From positions 247,989-311,988 of the forward strand of contig NZ_BMTD01000011.1 of assembly GCF_014649495.1 (NCBI RefSeq): a DNA stretch of 64,000 nucleotides. Direction: 5' to 3'. Shown piece by piece: positions 43,535 through 52,415 of this stretch. Each line of letters starts with the position of its first letter. Position 1 is the stretch's first letter. The position numbers were made by a program, and so were the translations under genes. The notes under the pieces were generated by a model that saw only the letters and a list, made by a program, of their open reading frames with translations, was not told the DNA's origin and ran no database searches. This DNA comes from Streptomyces filipinensis (GTDB lineage: Bacteria; Actinomycetota; Actinomycetes; Streptomycetales; Streptomycetaceae).

Positions 43535-44344
43535 GTGGGATCTCTGCGCAATCCGATCGGGCCGCTTCCCTCCTCCATCTACTGGCGAAGGAGGGTCGTA
43601 CTGCTGTCGGTGATCGCGGTGTTGGCGTTGCTGATCGCGTGGATCGTCACCACCGGCGGCGGCAGCGGCAAGAAGAGCGCCGGCGGATCCAACGGCAAGA
43701 ATCCCGCACCCACCATCACCCCGGGACCCTCCTCGTCCGGGCCCGCGATCAGCCAACACCCGGGCGGGCGTGACGAGTCGGGCGGCGGATCCGGCGGGAG
43801 TGATTCCGGTTCCGGCGGCGGCAGCGGTGCGGACGGCGGCTCCGCCGGTTCCACCGGTTCCTCCGGTTCCGGTGGTGGCTCCGGCTCGGCCTCCGGCGGC
43901 AACGTCGGTACGGGTGATGCGCTCACCGCGTCCTCCCCCCTGCCCAACTGCACGCCCGGCGCGGTGGCGTTGGGCCTGCGGAGCCTGCACAACTCCTACT
44001 CGCCCGACCAGACGCCGGCCTTCGAACTCACCGCGAAGAACGGCTCGTCCGCCGACTGCAAGATCGATCTCGGGCCGAAGGGCGCGGTGTTGACGATCAC
44101 GCCGGCGGACGGGAACGACGCGTTCTGGTCGTCGGCCGACTGTCCCAAGGGGCCGGGGAGCCTGGTGTTCCGGGTGCCGGCGGGGCAGAGCATCACCTAC
44201 ACCGTGAAGTGGGACCGCACGCCGAGTGCGCCGCGGTGTGCGACGCCTGCTGCCAAGTCGGCCAAGCCCGGGACGTATCTGCTGGAGGCGAAGGCACCGG
44301 GGTTCGGGAAGGTGCAGGCGTCCTTCGTCCTGTCGGCCGACTGA
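43535..44344 (+). CDS. Membrane-anchored extracytoplasmic protein with Gly/Ser linker
   Basis: 269 aa. One N-terminal membrane helix (about residues 17-39; VVLLSVIAVLALLIAWIV), a ~90-residue Gly/Ser-rich linker, then a ~130-residue extracytoplasmic beta-rich domain (CTPGAVALGL, PAFELTAKNGSSADCKIDLG, SITYTVKWDR) with four Cys that could form disulfides. The C-terminal domain resembles the small beta-sandwich (DUF4232-like) of many actinobacterial secreted proteins. GTG 43535 is 7 nt after TACAGT, a leaderless layout. Confidence 0.75.
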   Translation: MGSLRNPIGPLPSSIYWRRRVVLLSVIAVLALLIAWIVTTGGGSGKKSAGGSNGKNPAPTITPGPSSSGPAISQHPGGRDESGGGSGGSDSGSGGGSGADGGSAGSTGSSGSGGGSGSASGGNVGTGDALTASSPLPNCTPGAVALGLRSLHNSYSPDQTPAFELTAKNGSSADCKIDLGPKGAVLTITPADGNDAFWSSADCPKGPGSLVFRVPAGQSITYTVKWDRTPSAPRCATPAAKSAKPGTYLLEAKAPGFGKVQASFVLSAD

Positions 44345-44382
44345 GCCGGGCCCCTGCGGGCTCTCCAGGACGGTCGGCCGAG

Positions 44383-44419
44383 GGGACGCCCCCGGCCTCG
44401 ACGAGGCCGGGGGCGTCCC
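44383..44419. terminator. Bidirectional terminator between convergent genes
   Basis: Perfect 18-bp arms (44383-44400 / 44402-44419) separated by one base, so the loop forms from the inner TCGACGA. It lies between the convergent ends at 44344 and 44430. Confidence 0.75.
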
Positions 44420-44429
44420 GGGCTGTGGT

Positions 44430-44885
44430 TCAGCTCCAGCGCTGGACCGGGTAGCCCTCGTCGGATGCGGTGCGGATCTCCCCGGTGGTGAGCTCCTCCA
44501 GGACGCGCCCGGTGGCCTTGTCCTTCAGCCGCCAGCCGGAGGAGTCGTGGCTCTCGATCCACTTCTGGTAGTTGCCGCCGTTGCAGGCGCCGACGTACAC
44601 GTCACCGCTGCTGTTGCTGTCGAGGCACTTCCCGGTCATGTGGTGCTTCATGACGAAGGAGCCGTCGGACTGCTTGTACTCGTCCCACTTCAGGGACGCG
44701 CTCTGGGTGGGGTCGGCGTTGATCGTGCGGACCCGGTTGTTGACGTACGCCAGGTACTTGCCGCTGTAGTTGTTCCTCCACGTCACGGAGTGGCCGGCGG
44801 CGAACGCCTGCCCCGTGCCCGCAAGGGTCAGCACCGGGGCGAGGACCGTCGCCGCGGCGAACGTGCCGATGAGGCGCTTCTTCAT
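44430..44885 (-). CDS. Secreted ricin-type (beta-trefoil) lectin-like protein
   Basis: 151 aa. Signal peptide (MKKRLIGTFAAATVLAPVL, cleavage near AFA-AGH, about residue 27), then a single ~120-residue beta-trefoil-like domain with QxW-type motifs (YQKW, VQRW) and two Cys (GKCLD, GACNG). No catalytic domain is attached, so it likely binds carbohydrate or another ligand outside the cell. ATG 44885 has GGGGGAA upstream. An inverted repeat lies just upstream of the start. Confidence 0.75.
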   Translation of the reverse strand: MKKRLIGTFAAATVLAPVLTLAGTGQAFAAGHSVTWRNNYSGKYLAYVNNRVRTINADPTQSASLKWDEYKQSDGSFVMKHHMTGKCLDSNSSGDVYVGACNGGNYQKWIESHDSSGWRLKDKATGRVLEELTTGEIRTASDEGYPVQRWS

Positions 44886-44903
44886 ATGAGTTCCCCCTAC
44901 ATG

Positions 44904-44923
44904 GTTCGAATTCAAAATCGAAC
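44904..44923. promoter_or_regulatory. Inverted repeat upstream of the lectin-like gene
   Basis: GTTCGA (44904-44909), 8-bp AT-rich spacer, TCGAAC (44918-44923). It is 19 bp upstream of the start codon, in an AT-rich spot. Candidate operator. Confidence 0.4.
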
Positions 44924-45024
44924 ACTTTGGTCGAGGGAACGCTACCCCGGCGTGATCGCCGCGGGCAAGGATATTTGGATCAACTGGGAGAAGGCGCAGG
45001 CGAGTTGGGGTGCCCGGCCCGGAC

Positions 45025-46149
45025 TCAGACGTACCGCTCCAGAATGGAGGACTCGGCCAGTCGCGACAGGCCTTCCCGCACGCTTCTCGCCCGGGCCTCG
45101 CCCACGCCGTCCACGGTCTGCAGGTCGTCCACGCTCGCGGCGAGCAGCTTCTGCAGCCCCCCGAAGTGCTCCACCAGCCGGTCGATGATCGCGCCCGGAA
45201 GGCGCGGAACCTTCGCCAGCAGCCGGAAGCCCCGCGGGGACACCGCCGAGTCGAGCGTCTCGGGCGACCCGGTGTAACCCAGCGCACGCGCCACCGTGCC
45301 CAGTTCGAGCAGCTCCGCGTGGCTCAGCGCGTCCAGCTCGGACAGCGCCTCGTCGACCGTGCGGGACCGCTTCGCCGTCGGCTCGGGCACATAGTCCCGG
45401 ACGACCAGCTCACGGTCGGGCTCGACCCCGGCGATCAACTCCTCCAGCTGAAGTGCGAGAAGGCGCCCGTCCGTGCCCAGTTCGACCACGTACTCGGCGA
45501 TTTCGGTGGCGATGCGCCGGACCATCTCCAGCCGCTGTGCGACGGCGGACACGTCCCGCACCGTCACCAGGTCCTCGATCTCCAGCGCCGACAGCGTGCC
45601 CGCCACCTCGTCCAGGCGCAGCTTGTAGCGCTCCAGCGTGGCCAGCGCCTGGTTCGCACGGGACAGGATCGCCGCCGAGTCCTCCAGGACGCGCCGCTGA
45701 CCGTCGACGTAGAGGGCGATCAGGCGCATCGACTGGGAGACGGAGACCACGGGGAAGCCGACCTGCTTGCTCACCCGGTCCGCCGTACGGTGCCGGGTGC
45801 CCGTCTCCTCCGTGGGAATGGTGGGATCCGGGACCAGCTGCACGCCGGCCCGGAGGATCTTCGACAGGTCCGACGACAGCACGATGCCGCCGTCCAGCTT
45901 GCACAGCTCCCGCAGCCGGGTGGCGGTGAACTCCACGTCCAGCACGAACCCGCCCGTGCACATCGCCTCGACCGTCTTGTCGGAGCCGAGGACGATCAGC
46001 CCGCCGGTGTTGCCGCGCAGCACCCGCTCAAGGCCGTCACGCAGGGCCGTACCGGGAGCCACGGCGCTCAGCGAGGCGCGCATCAGGCCATCGGAACCGG
46101 CACTCCCACCGGACTTTCCGGGAGCTGCTGCCCGGTCGTTGGCTGCCAC
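45025..46149 (-). CDS. disA: DNA-integrity scanning diadenylate cyclase DisA
   Basis: 374 aa, makes cyclic di-AMP from two ATP. N-terminal DAC domain with DGG at about residues 86-88 (most DisA have DGA) and RHR at about 119-121, a helical linker, and a C-terminal helix-hairpin-helix DNA-binding domain (LPGAIIDRL, DLQTVDGVGEARARSVREGL). GTG 46149 has GGAGG 6 nt upstream. Follows radA on the same strand. Confidence 0.96.
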   Translation of the reverse strand: MAANDRAAAPGKSGGSAGSDGLMRASLSAVAPGTALRDGLERVLRGNTGGLIVLGSDKTVEAMCTGGFVLDVEFTATRLRELCKLDGGIVLSSDLSKILRAGVQLVPDPTIPTEETGTRHRTADRVSKQVGFPVVSVSQSMRLIALYVDGQRRVLEDSAAILSRANQALATLERYKLRLDEVAGTLSALEIEDLVTVRDVSAVAQRLEMVRRIATEIAEYVVELGTDGRLLALQLEELIAGVEPDRELVVRDYVPEPTAKRSRTVDEALSELDALSHAELLELGTVARALGYTGSPETLDSAVSPRGFRLLAKVPRLPGAIIDRLVEHFGGLQKLLAASVDDLQTVDGVGEARARSVREGLSRLAESSILERYV

Positions 46150-46228
46150 TGCACTCCTCCGGTCGCAGGTTCTGACGCGCTCCACAGCCGCACTCTGTTC
46201 GTACGGACGGGCGAGACCAGGGCAAAGT

Positions 46229-47638
46229 CTACCGGCGCTCCTCCGCCTCCCGTGGGGCCTCTCGGCGACGGGAGCGCGGCAGCACCCGCAGCGCGTCCCC
46301 CATGTCGGCGACTTCCAGGACCTTCATGCCGGGCGGGACCTTGCCCGGATCGGTCGGCACGAGTGCGTGCGTGAAGCCCAGCCGGTGCGCCTCGGCGAGC
46401 CTGCGCTGCACGCCTGTGACCCGTCTCACCTCGCCCGCGAGGCCGACCTCGCCGATGGCCACCAGGTTCTTCGGCAGCGGGGTGTCGCTGGCGGCCGAGG
46501 CGAGCGCGAGCGCGATCGCCAGGTCGGCGGCCGGCTCCGACAGCTTCACACCGCCCACCGTCGCGGAGTAGATGTCCCGCTTGCCGAGCGCGCTGATCCG
46601 GCCGCGCTGCTCCAGCACGGCCAGCATCATCGAGACGCGCGAGGTCTCCAGGCCCGAGGTGGTCCGGCGCGGGGAGGGGATCTGCGAGTCCACGGTCAGC
46701 GCCTGCACCTCGGCCACCAGCGGGCGGCGGCCCTCCAGCGTGACGGTCAGGCAGGTGCCGGGGACCGGTTCGTCGCGCCGGGTGAGGAAGAGGCCGCTGG
46801 GGTCGGCGAGGCCGGTGATGCCCTCGTCGTGCAGCTCGAAGCAGCCGACCTCGTCCGTGGCGCCGTAGCGGTTCTTCACGCCGCGGACCAGGCGCAGGCG
46901 CGCGTGCCGGTCGCCCTCGAAGTGCAGGACCACGTCCACCAGGTGCTCCAGGAGACGGGGGCCGGCGATCGCGCCGTCCTTGGTGACGTGGCCCACCAGG
47001 AGCGTGGACATGCCTCGCTCCTTCGACGCGCGGATCAGCGCGCCCGCCACCTCCCTCACCTGGGCCATGCCGCCGGGTGCGCCCTCGATCTCGGGGGAGG
47101 CGACCGTCTGCACCGAGTCGAGGATCAGCAGGGACGGCTTGACCTCGTCCAAGTGGCCGAGGACGGCGGACAGGTCCGTCTCGGCGGCCAGATACAGCTC
47201 GTCGTGGAGGGCGCGGATGCGGTCGGCGCGCAGCCGCACCTGGCTCGCCGACTCCTCACCGGTGACATAGAGGGTGCGGTGCTCGGCGCTCGCGGACTTG
47301 GCGGCGACGTCCAGCAGCAGCGTGGACTTGCCGACGCCGGGCTCGCCCGCGAGCAGCACCACCGCGCCGGGCACCAGGCCGCCGCCGAGCACCCGGTCCA
47401 GCTCGGGCACGCCGGTCGAGCGGGCGGTGGCCTGCCGGCCGTCGACCTGGCCGATGGGCACCGCGGAGGTGGTGACGCGGCCCGGTGCCGTCGTACGGAC
47501 CGCGGGCGTGCCGTGCTCCTCGACCGTGCCCCACGCCTGGCACTCGGGGCAGCGGCCGAGCCACTTGGCCGTCTGCCAGCCGCACTCGGTGCAGCGGTAG
47601 GACGGGCGGTCCTTGGTGGTCTTGGTACGGGCAGCCAT
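46229..47638 (-). CDS. radA: DNA repair protein RadA
   Basis: 469 aa, a RecA-like helicase that promotes branch migration. N-terminal zinc finger (Cys16, 19, 30 and 33), RecA core with Walker A GEPGVGKS (about 98-105), the RadA-specific KNRxG motif here KNRYG (255-259; usually KNRFG), and a C-terminal Lon-like domain. In Bacillus RadA interacts with DisA and lowers c-di-AMP synthesis, so the radA-disA adjacency is functional. ATG 47638. Confidence 0.96.
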   Translation of the reverse strand: MAARTKTTKDRPSYRCTECGWQTAKWLGRCPECQAWGTVEEHGTPAVRTTAPGRVTTSAVPIGQVDGRQATARSTGVPELDRVLGGGLVPGAVVLLAGEPGVGKSTLLLDVAAKSASAEHRTLYVTGEESASQVRLRADRIRALHDELYLAAETDLSAVLGHLDEVKPSLLILDSVQTVASPEIEGAPGGMAQVREVAGALIRASKERGMSTLLVGHVTKDGAIAGPRLLEHLVDVVLHFEGDRHARLRLVRGVKNRYGATDEVGCFELHDEGITGLADPSGLFLTRRDEPVPGTCLTVTLEGRRPLVAEVQALTVDSQIPSPRRTTSGLETSRVSMMLAVLEQRGRISALGKRDIYSATVGGVKLSEPAADLAIALALASAASDTPLPKNLVAIGEVGLAGEVRRVTGVQRRLAEAHRLGFTHALVPTDPGKVPPGMKVLEVADMGDALRVLPRSRRREAPREAEERR

Positions 47639-47835
47639 GCGGAAACCGTAGCCCGCGGCACTGACAACGCGTCCCCGGACCACCTGGGGGTGAACCGGTA
47701 TCGGCCGCCACCCGTCGGGATCGCGCCATGGAACAAAGGGTTCCTGTCCCCTTATGAGGGATCGTTTCACCCGTGCGGGTTAAAACTGCTCAAGGTTCGA
47801 GAACGGGCACTCCGCGGCCGCCTACGGTCGCACGG

Positions 47836-49527
47836 GTGACGAGCAGCAGCCCACAGACCACCACCCGCAGCACCGGAGCGCACCGCGTGCACCGCGAGGG
47901 GCGTGATCGTGCCGCCGCGCGCACCCTCGCCCAGCGGCCGCCGGGGCGCTACGAGCCGTACCTGGACGGACTGTTCACCTACTGTCTGTCGGTGCTGTGC
48001 GACCACGACGCGGCCACCGCCGCCCTGGGCGACGTCCTGGCCCTGGCCGAGCGGCGCGGCCAGCGGGCCCCGCAGGCGGCCGCCGACCGCAGGGCCTGGC
48101 TGTACGCGCTGGCCCGCTGGGCGTGCCTGCGCAAGCTGGCCGAGGCCAAGCAGAAACGTCAGGCCACCCACGCGGCCGGCCGCCCCGGAGCCGCGCACCA
48201 GGCCCCCGAGCCGCCCGTCGCCCCCGAGGTCCGGGAGCAGCGGCGCCGCGAACTGGCCCTGCTGGCCTGGCCGGAGGCGGCCGGCACCACCCCGGAGCAG
48301 CGCGAGGCCCTCGAACTCGCCGTCCGCCACCACCTGACCGCGCACGAGGTCGCCGCCGTCCTCGGCCGGGAACCCGCCGTCGCGCGCGAACTGCTCGCCA
48401 CGGCCGCCTGCGAGGTCGAGCGCACCCGCGCGGCCCTCGCCGTCGTCGAGACCGGCGGCTGTCCGAGTGTGGCCCACCTCACCGGGGACAGCGGCCTGGT
48501 CCTGAGTACGGCCCTGCGCCGGGAGCTGGTCCGGCACGTCGACGACTGTCCGCGCTGCCGCGGCACCGCCGAGCGTGCCGTCCCCGGCCGCTGGCCCGGT
48601 GACACGGTCACCCCGGCCGAGCTGCCCGTCCTGGAGGCCCCGCGCGCAGCCCTCCACATGGCTCTCGCCCACCCCTCACGCGCGCGTGGCGTGGCCGTGC
48701 CCCGCTTCGACCGGCAGGGCTTCCCGATGGACCCCAAGGACCACGCGGCCCGCCGCGACCGGCTACGCGCGCGTGCGGTGACCACGACGGTCGTCGCCAC
48801 GGTGGTCGCCGCCCCGGTCCTGGCCCTGTGGGCCGCCTACCGGGGCGCCCCGACGGCGGAGGCGGAGGGCGGCCCTTCGGCCACCGCGCGCGAGGCGCAG
48901 GGCCCCGACGCCCTCGGCAGCGACACGGCCGGCGGCTACGAGAACGCCGGGAACGCGAGTGTGAAGTCCGGCACGGGTATCGGCGAGGACGGCGAGGCGG
49001 ACGTCTCCGTGGAGGTCGTCAGCGACCACGGGGCGGCCGGCACGGACTCCGGGCAGCTCGACGTCAGCGCCGACGGCGACGGCGACACCACACTGATCAC
49101 CCTCAGCGCCTCGGGCTCCGGGCCGGTCCGCTGGTCCGCGTCCACCTCGGTGGGCTGGCTCTACCTCAGCCGGTCCTCGGGAACCCTGCGGCCCGGCGAG
49201 ACGCTGACGGTCAGGGTCTACGTCGACCATCTGCGCGAGCCCGCCGGGCACTGGCACGCACAGGTGGCGGTCGCCCCGGCCGGCGCGGTGGTCTCCATCG
49301 ACGGCTACGGCACGGCGCCCACCCACCGCGCCACACCCCCGCCCTCCTCCGCCGAGCCCACCCCGCCCCCGCACAGCACACCGGCCGACCCTCCGCCGAC
49401 CCAGTCCCCACCGTCACCGCCGGCTTCCCCGCCCCCCACCGACCCCCCGTCACCGCCGGCTTCCCCCACCCCGACGCCGACGCCGACACAGCCCGACAGC
49501 GAGACGCCGCCCCCGTCCGGGAGCTAG
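47836..49527 (+). CDS. Sigma-like / zinc-finger / membrane / BACON-domain fusion protein
   Basis: 563 aa with an unusual order of parts. Residues ~38-105 resemble an ECF sigma-2 region (AALGDVLALAERR, RAWLYALARWACLRKL). Residues ~150-200 resemble sigma-4 (TPEQREALELAVRHHLTAHEVAAVLG). H234-x3-C238-x2-C241 resembles an anti-sigma zinc motif. A membrane helix spans ~314-335, an extracytoplasmic BACON-type domain ~422-490, and the tail is Pro-rich. It looks like a membrane-tethered sigma/anti-sigma hybrid; activity is unproven. GTG 47836. Confidence 0.8.
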   Translation: MTSSSPQTTTRSTGAHRVHREGRDRAAARTLAQRPPGRYEPYLDGLFTYCLSVLCDHDAATAALGDVLALAERRGQRAPQAAADRRAWLYALARWACLRKLAEAKQKRQATHAAGRPGAAHQAPEPPVAPEVREQRRRELALLAWPEAAGTTPEQREALELAVRHHLTAHEVAAVLGREPAVARELLATAACEVERTRAALAVVETGGCPSVAHLTGDSGLVLSTALRRELVRHVDDCPRCRGTAERAVPGRWPGDTVTPAELPVLEAPRAALHMALAHPSRARGVAVPRFDRQGFPMDPKDHAARRDRLRARAVTTTVVATVVAAPVLALWAAYRGAPTAEAEGGPSATAREAQGPDALGSDTAGGYENAGNASVKSGTGIGEDGEADVSVEVVSDHGAAGTDSGQLDVSADGDGDTTLITLSASGSGPVRWSASTSVGWLYLSRSSGTLRPGETLTVRVYVDHLREPAGHWHAQVAVAPAGAVVSIDGYGTAPTHRATPPPSSAEPTPPPHSTPADPPPTQSPPSPPASPPPTDPPSPPASPTPTPTPTQPDSETPPPSGS

Positions 49528-49549
49528 GGGTGGGGGGTGCGTGGGCGGG
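49527..49549 (+). other. Putative G-quadruplex motif
   Basis: Runs of G4, G6, G3 and G3 separated by 1, 5 and 1 nt, starting at the last base of the fusion gene's stop. It fits the G3+N1-7 pattern. It lies between convergent genes. Confidence 0.35.
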
Positions 49550-49595
49550 CTGGATCGGGGGCCTGGGACGGGCGGGCGGCTGCGCGGGCGGGGAG

Positions 49596-50444
49596 CTACG
49601 AGGCCGGGTCGGCCGGGTGAGGGGCGACCAGCGGGAGCTGCGACGCCAGCCGCTGTTCGCAGAGCTCGGCCAGGCGGTCGTAGCCGGCCTTGCCCATCAG
49701 CTCCGTCAGCTCGGCCCGGTAGGACACGTACACCGGCTCGCCCGCGCCGTGCGCCGAGGTCGCCGACGTGCACCACCAGTGCAGGTCGTGCCCGCCCGGA
49801 CCCCAGCCCCGGCGGTCGTACTCGCCGATGGACACCTGCAGCACGCGCGTGTCGTCCGGCCGGTCGATCCAGTCGTACGTCCGCCGGATCGGCAGCTGCC
49901 AGCACACGTCCGGCTTGGTCTCCAGCGGCTCCCGGCCCTCGCGCAGCGCGAGGATGTGCAGCGAGCAGCCCGCGCCGCCCGCGAACCCGGGCCGGTTCTG
50001 GAAGATGCAGGAGCCCTGGTAGGGGCGCGTCTGGCGGGAGCCCTCGTCGTCCTCGGAGACCCAGCCGTTGCGGGTGCCCTCGGCGTGGTGCTGCCAGATG
50101 TCCGGCGTGAGCCGGGCCACGTGCGTGGCGACCCGCTTCTCGTCGTCCTCGTCCGAGAAGTGCGCGCCCAGCGAGCAGCACCCGTCGTCCGCCCGGCCCG
50201 CCTGGATGCCCTGGCAGCCGCTGCCGAAGATGCAGTTCCAGCGAGAGGTCAGCCATGTCAGATCACAGCGGAAGACCTGCTCGTCGTCCGCGGGATCCGG
50301 AAACTCCACCCAGGCGCGCGCGAAGTCGAGCCCCTTCTCGTCGCTCACCTTCGGGGCCTTCCGGGACACGGACGCCTTCGCCTGCGAAGAATCCTTCACT
50401 CCCTTGGAGGATTTGTGGTCCTTCGCCTTTTTCGTCTTTGGCAC
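49596..50444 (-). CDS. Cys-rich protein of unknown function
   Basis: 282 aa. A Lys-rich N terminus (about 35 residues) is followed by a conserved-looking domain with at least seven Cys (FRCDLTWL, WNCIFGSGCQGI, DGCCSLGAHF, GSCIF, AGCSLH, VCWQLP, HWWCTS). The clustering resembles zinc- or iron-sulfur-binding Cys-rich domains of the YkgJ/DUF3109 kind, but I cannot assign it. GTG 50444 lacks a strong ribosome site. Divergent from the Ppx gene with 71 bp between starts. Confidence 0.7.
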   Translation of the reverse strand: MPKTKKAKDHKSSKGVKDSSQAKASVSRKAPKVSDEKGLDFARAWVEFPDPADDEQVFRCDLTWLTSRWNCIFGSGCQGIQAGRADDGCCSLGAHFSDEDDEKRVATHVARLTPDIWQHHAEGTRNGWVSEDDEGSRQTRPYQGSCIFQNRPGFAGGAGCSLHILALREGREPLETKPDVCWQLPIRRTYDWIDRPDDTRVLQVSIGEYDRRGWGPGGHDLHWWCTSATSAHGAGEPVYVSYRAELTELMGKAGYDRLAELCEQRLASQLPLVAPHPADPAS

Positions 50445-50515
50445 GCGTCCAGGGTAAGTGGCCCGGGGCCGCACCGGGGACCGTGGGCGGACGATCTGGC
50501 AGTAGCGTTCCGTAT

Positions 50516-51448
50516 ATGAGACTCGGTGTCCTGGACGTGGGTTCGAACACGGTGCATCTGCTGGTGGTGGACGCTCACCCCGGCGCGCGCCCGCTGCCCG
50601 CGCATTCGCACAAGGCCGACCTTCGGCTCGCCCAACTCCTCGACGACAGCGGTGCCATCGGCGACGACGGCATCGAGAGGCTGGTCGCCGTCGTACGGGA
50701 CGCCCTCCAGGCCGCCGAGGACAAGGGCGTGGAGGACCTGCTGCCGTTCGCGACCTCCGCCGTCCGCGAGGCCGGCAACGCCGATGACGTCCTCGCGCGC
50801 GTGGCCGACGAGACCGGCGTACGACTGCAGGTACTCAGCGGCGCCGAGGAGGCCCGCCTGACCTTCCTCGCCGTGCGCCGCTGGTTCGGCTGGTCGGCCG
50901 GAAAGCTGCTGGTCCTGGACATCGGCGGCGGCTCCCTGGAGATCGCCTACGGCATAGACGAGGAGCCGGACACCGCCGTCTCCCTGCCGCTCGGCGCCGG
51001 CCGGCTCACCGCGGGCTGGCTGCCCGGTGACCCGCCCGACCCCGAGGCCGTACGCGCCCTGCGCCGTCACGTCCGCACGGAGATCGCCCGCACGGTCGGC
51101 GAATTCAGCCGCTTCGGCGCCCCCGACCACGTGGTCGCCACCTCCAAGACCTTCAAACAGCTCGCCCGTATCGCCGGCGCCGCCCGCAGTGCCGACGGCC
51201 TCTACGTCCAGCGCGAGCTCAAGCGCGAGTCCCTGGAGGCCTGGGTCCCGCGCCTGGCCGGCATGACGGAGCAGCAGCGCGGCGAGCTTCCCGGAGTCTC
51301 CGAGGGCAGGGCCGGCCAGCTGCTGGCGGGCGCCCTGGTGGCCGAGGGCGCGATGGACCTGTTCGGCGTGGAGAGCCTGGAGATCTGCCCCTGGGCCCTC
51401 CGCGAGGGCGTGATCCTGCGCCGCCTCGACCACATGGGGTCCGACTAG
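50516..51448 (+). CDS. Ppx/GppA-family exopolyphosphatase / pppGpp phosphatase
   Basis: 310 aa, ASKHA fold. GVLDVGSNTVHLLVVDA at the N terminus and LDIGGGSLEIAYG are the phosphate-binding loops. Shorter than E. coli Ppx (no C-terminal HD domain), matching actinobacterial Ppx2-type proteins. It would hydrolyse polyphosphate or pppGpp. ATG 50516 is 7 nt after TAGCGT, leaderless. Confidence 0.9.
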   Translation: MRLGVLDVGSNTVHLLVVDAHPGARPLPAHSHKADLRLAQLLDDSGAIGDDGIERLVAVVRDALQAAEDKGVEDLLPFATSAVREAGNADDVLARVADETGVRLQVLSGAEEARLTFLAVRRWFGWSAGKLLVLDIGGGSLEIAYGIDEEPDTAVSLPLGAGRLTAGWLPGDPPDPEAVRALRRHVRTEIARTVGEFSRFGAPDHVVATSKTFKQLARIAGAARSADGLYVQRELKRESLEAWVPRLAGMTEQQRGELPGVSEGRAGQLLAGALVAEGAMDLFGVESLEICPWALREGVILRRLDHMGSD

Positions 51449-51602
51449 GCACCCAAAAGGGGGGCGCGCGGCCGTACCGGCGGGCGGCCCGCCGCGTGGG
51501 CGCGCCTCCCCCCGAGGTCGCCACGCCCGCCCGAATGGCAAAGCTCACAACGGCGAACAGGCACCCGACACCCGGGCCACTCCACCCCGTAAGGTGTCGG
51601 AC

Positions 51603-52415
51603 GTGGCTGAACCAAGGGACGTTTCCGTTGCCCTGTCGACGGCCTCCGTATACCCGGAGTCCACGGCGACGGCCTTCGAGATCGCCGCGCGCCTCGGGTA
51701 CGACGGCGTCGAGGTCATGGTGTGGACCGACCCCGTCAGCCAGGACATCGAGGCGCTGCGCCGCCTGTCGGACTACCACGGCATCCCGATCCTGGCCGTG
51801 CACGCCCCCTGCCTGCTGATCACCCAGCGGGTCTGGTCGACGGACCCCTGGGTCAAGCTGCAGCGGGCCCAGGCGGCCGCCGAGAAGCTGGGTGCCTCCA
51901 CCGTCGTCGTGCACCCGCCCTTCCGCTGGCAGCGGCAGTACGCGCGCGACTTCATCGACGGCGTCTGGCGGATGGCGAACGAGACGGACGTACGGTTCGC
52001 CGTCGAGAACATGTACCCGTGGCGCTACCGCGACCGCGAGATGCTCGCCTACGCCCCCGACTGGGACGTCACCAACGACGACTACCGGCACTTCACGATC
52101 GACCTCAGCCACACGGCGACGGCCCGCACGGACGCCCTGGACATGATCGGCCGCATGGGCGACCGCCTCGGCCATGTGCATCTCGCCGACGGCCGGGGCT
52201 CGGCCAAGGACGAGCACCTGGTGCCCGGGCGCGGCACCCAGCCCTGCGCCGAGCTGCTGGAACGCCTGACCCTGTGCGGCTTCGACGGGCATGTCGTCAT
52301 CGAGGTCAACACCCGGCGTGCGATGTCCAGCGCCGAGCGCGAGGCCGACCTCGCCGAGGCCCTGGCCTTCACCCGCAAGCACCTGGCGTCGGCGGTGAGG
52401 GTGCCCCGGCCATGA
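51603..52415 (+). CDS. Sugar phosphate isomerase/epimerase (xylose-isomerase-like TIM barrel)
   Basis: 270 aa AP-endonuclease-2-type TIM barrel. Metal-ligand residues are visible in FAVENMYPW (Glu), TIDLSHTA (Asp/His), HVHLADG (His) and HVVIEVNT (Glu). Substrate unknown. I prefer GTG 51603: TAAGGT (51590-51595) ends 7 nt before it, so the mRNA is leaderless; an in-frame GTG at 51594 overlaps that element. The TetR gene that follows overlaps its stop by 4 bp. Confidence 0.85.
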   Translation: MAEPRDVSVALSTASVYPESTATAFEIAARLGYDGVEVMVWTDPVSQDIEALRRLSDYHGIPILAVHAPCLLITQRVWSTDPWVKLQRAQAAAEKLGASTVVVHPPFRWQRQYARDFIDGVWRMANETDVRFAVENMYPWRYRDREMLAYAPDWDVTNDDYRHFTIDLSHTATARTDALDMIGRMGDRLGHVHLADGRGSAKDEHLVPGRGTQPCAELLERLTLCGFDGHVVIEVNTRRAMSSAEREADLAEALAFTRKHLASAVRVPRP

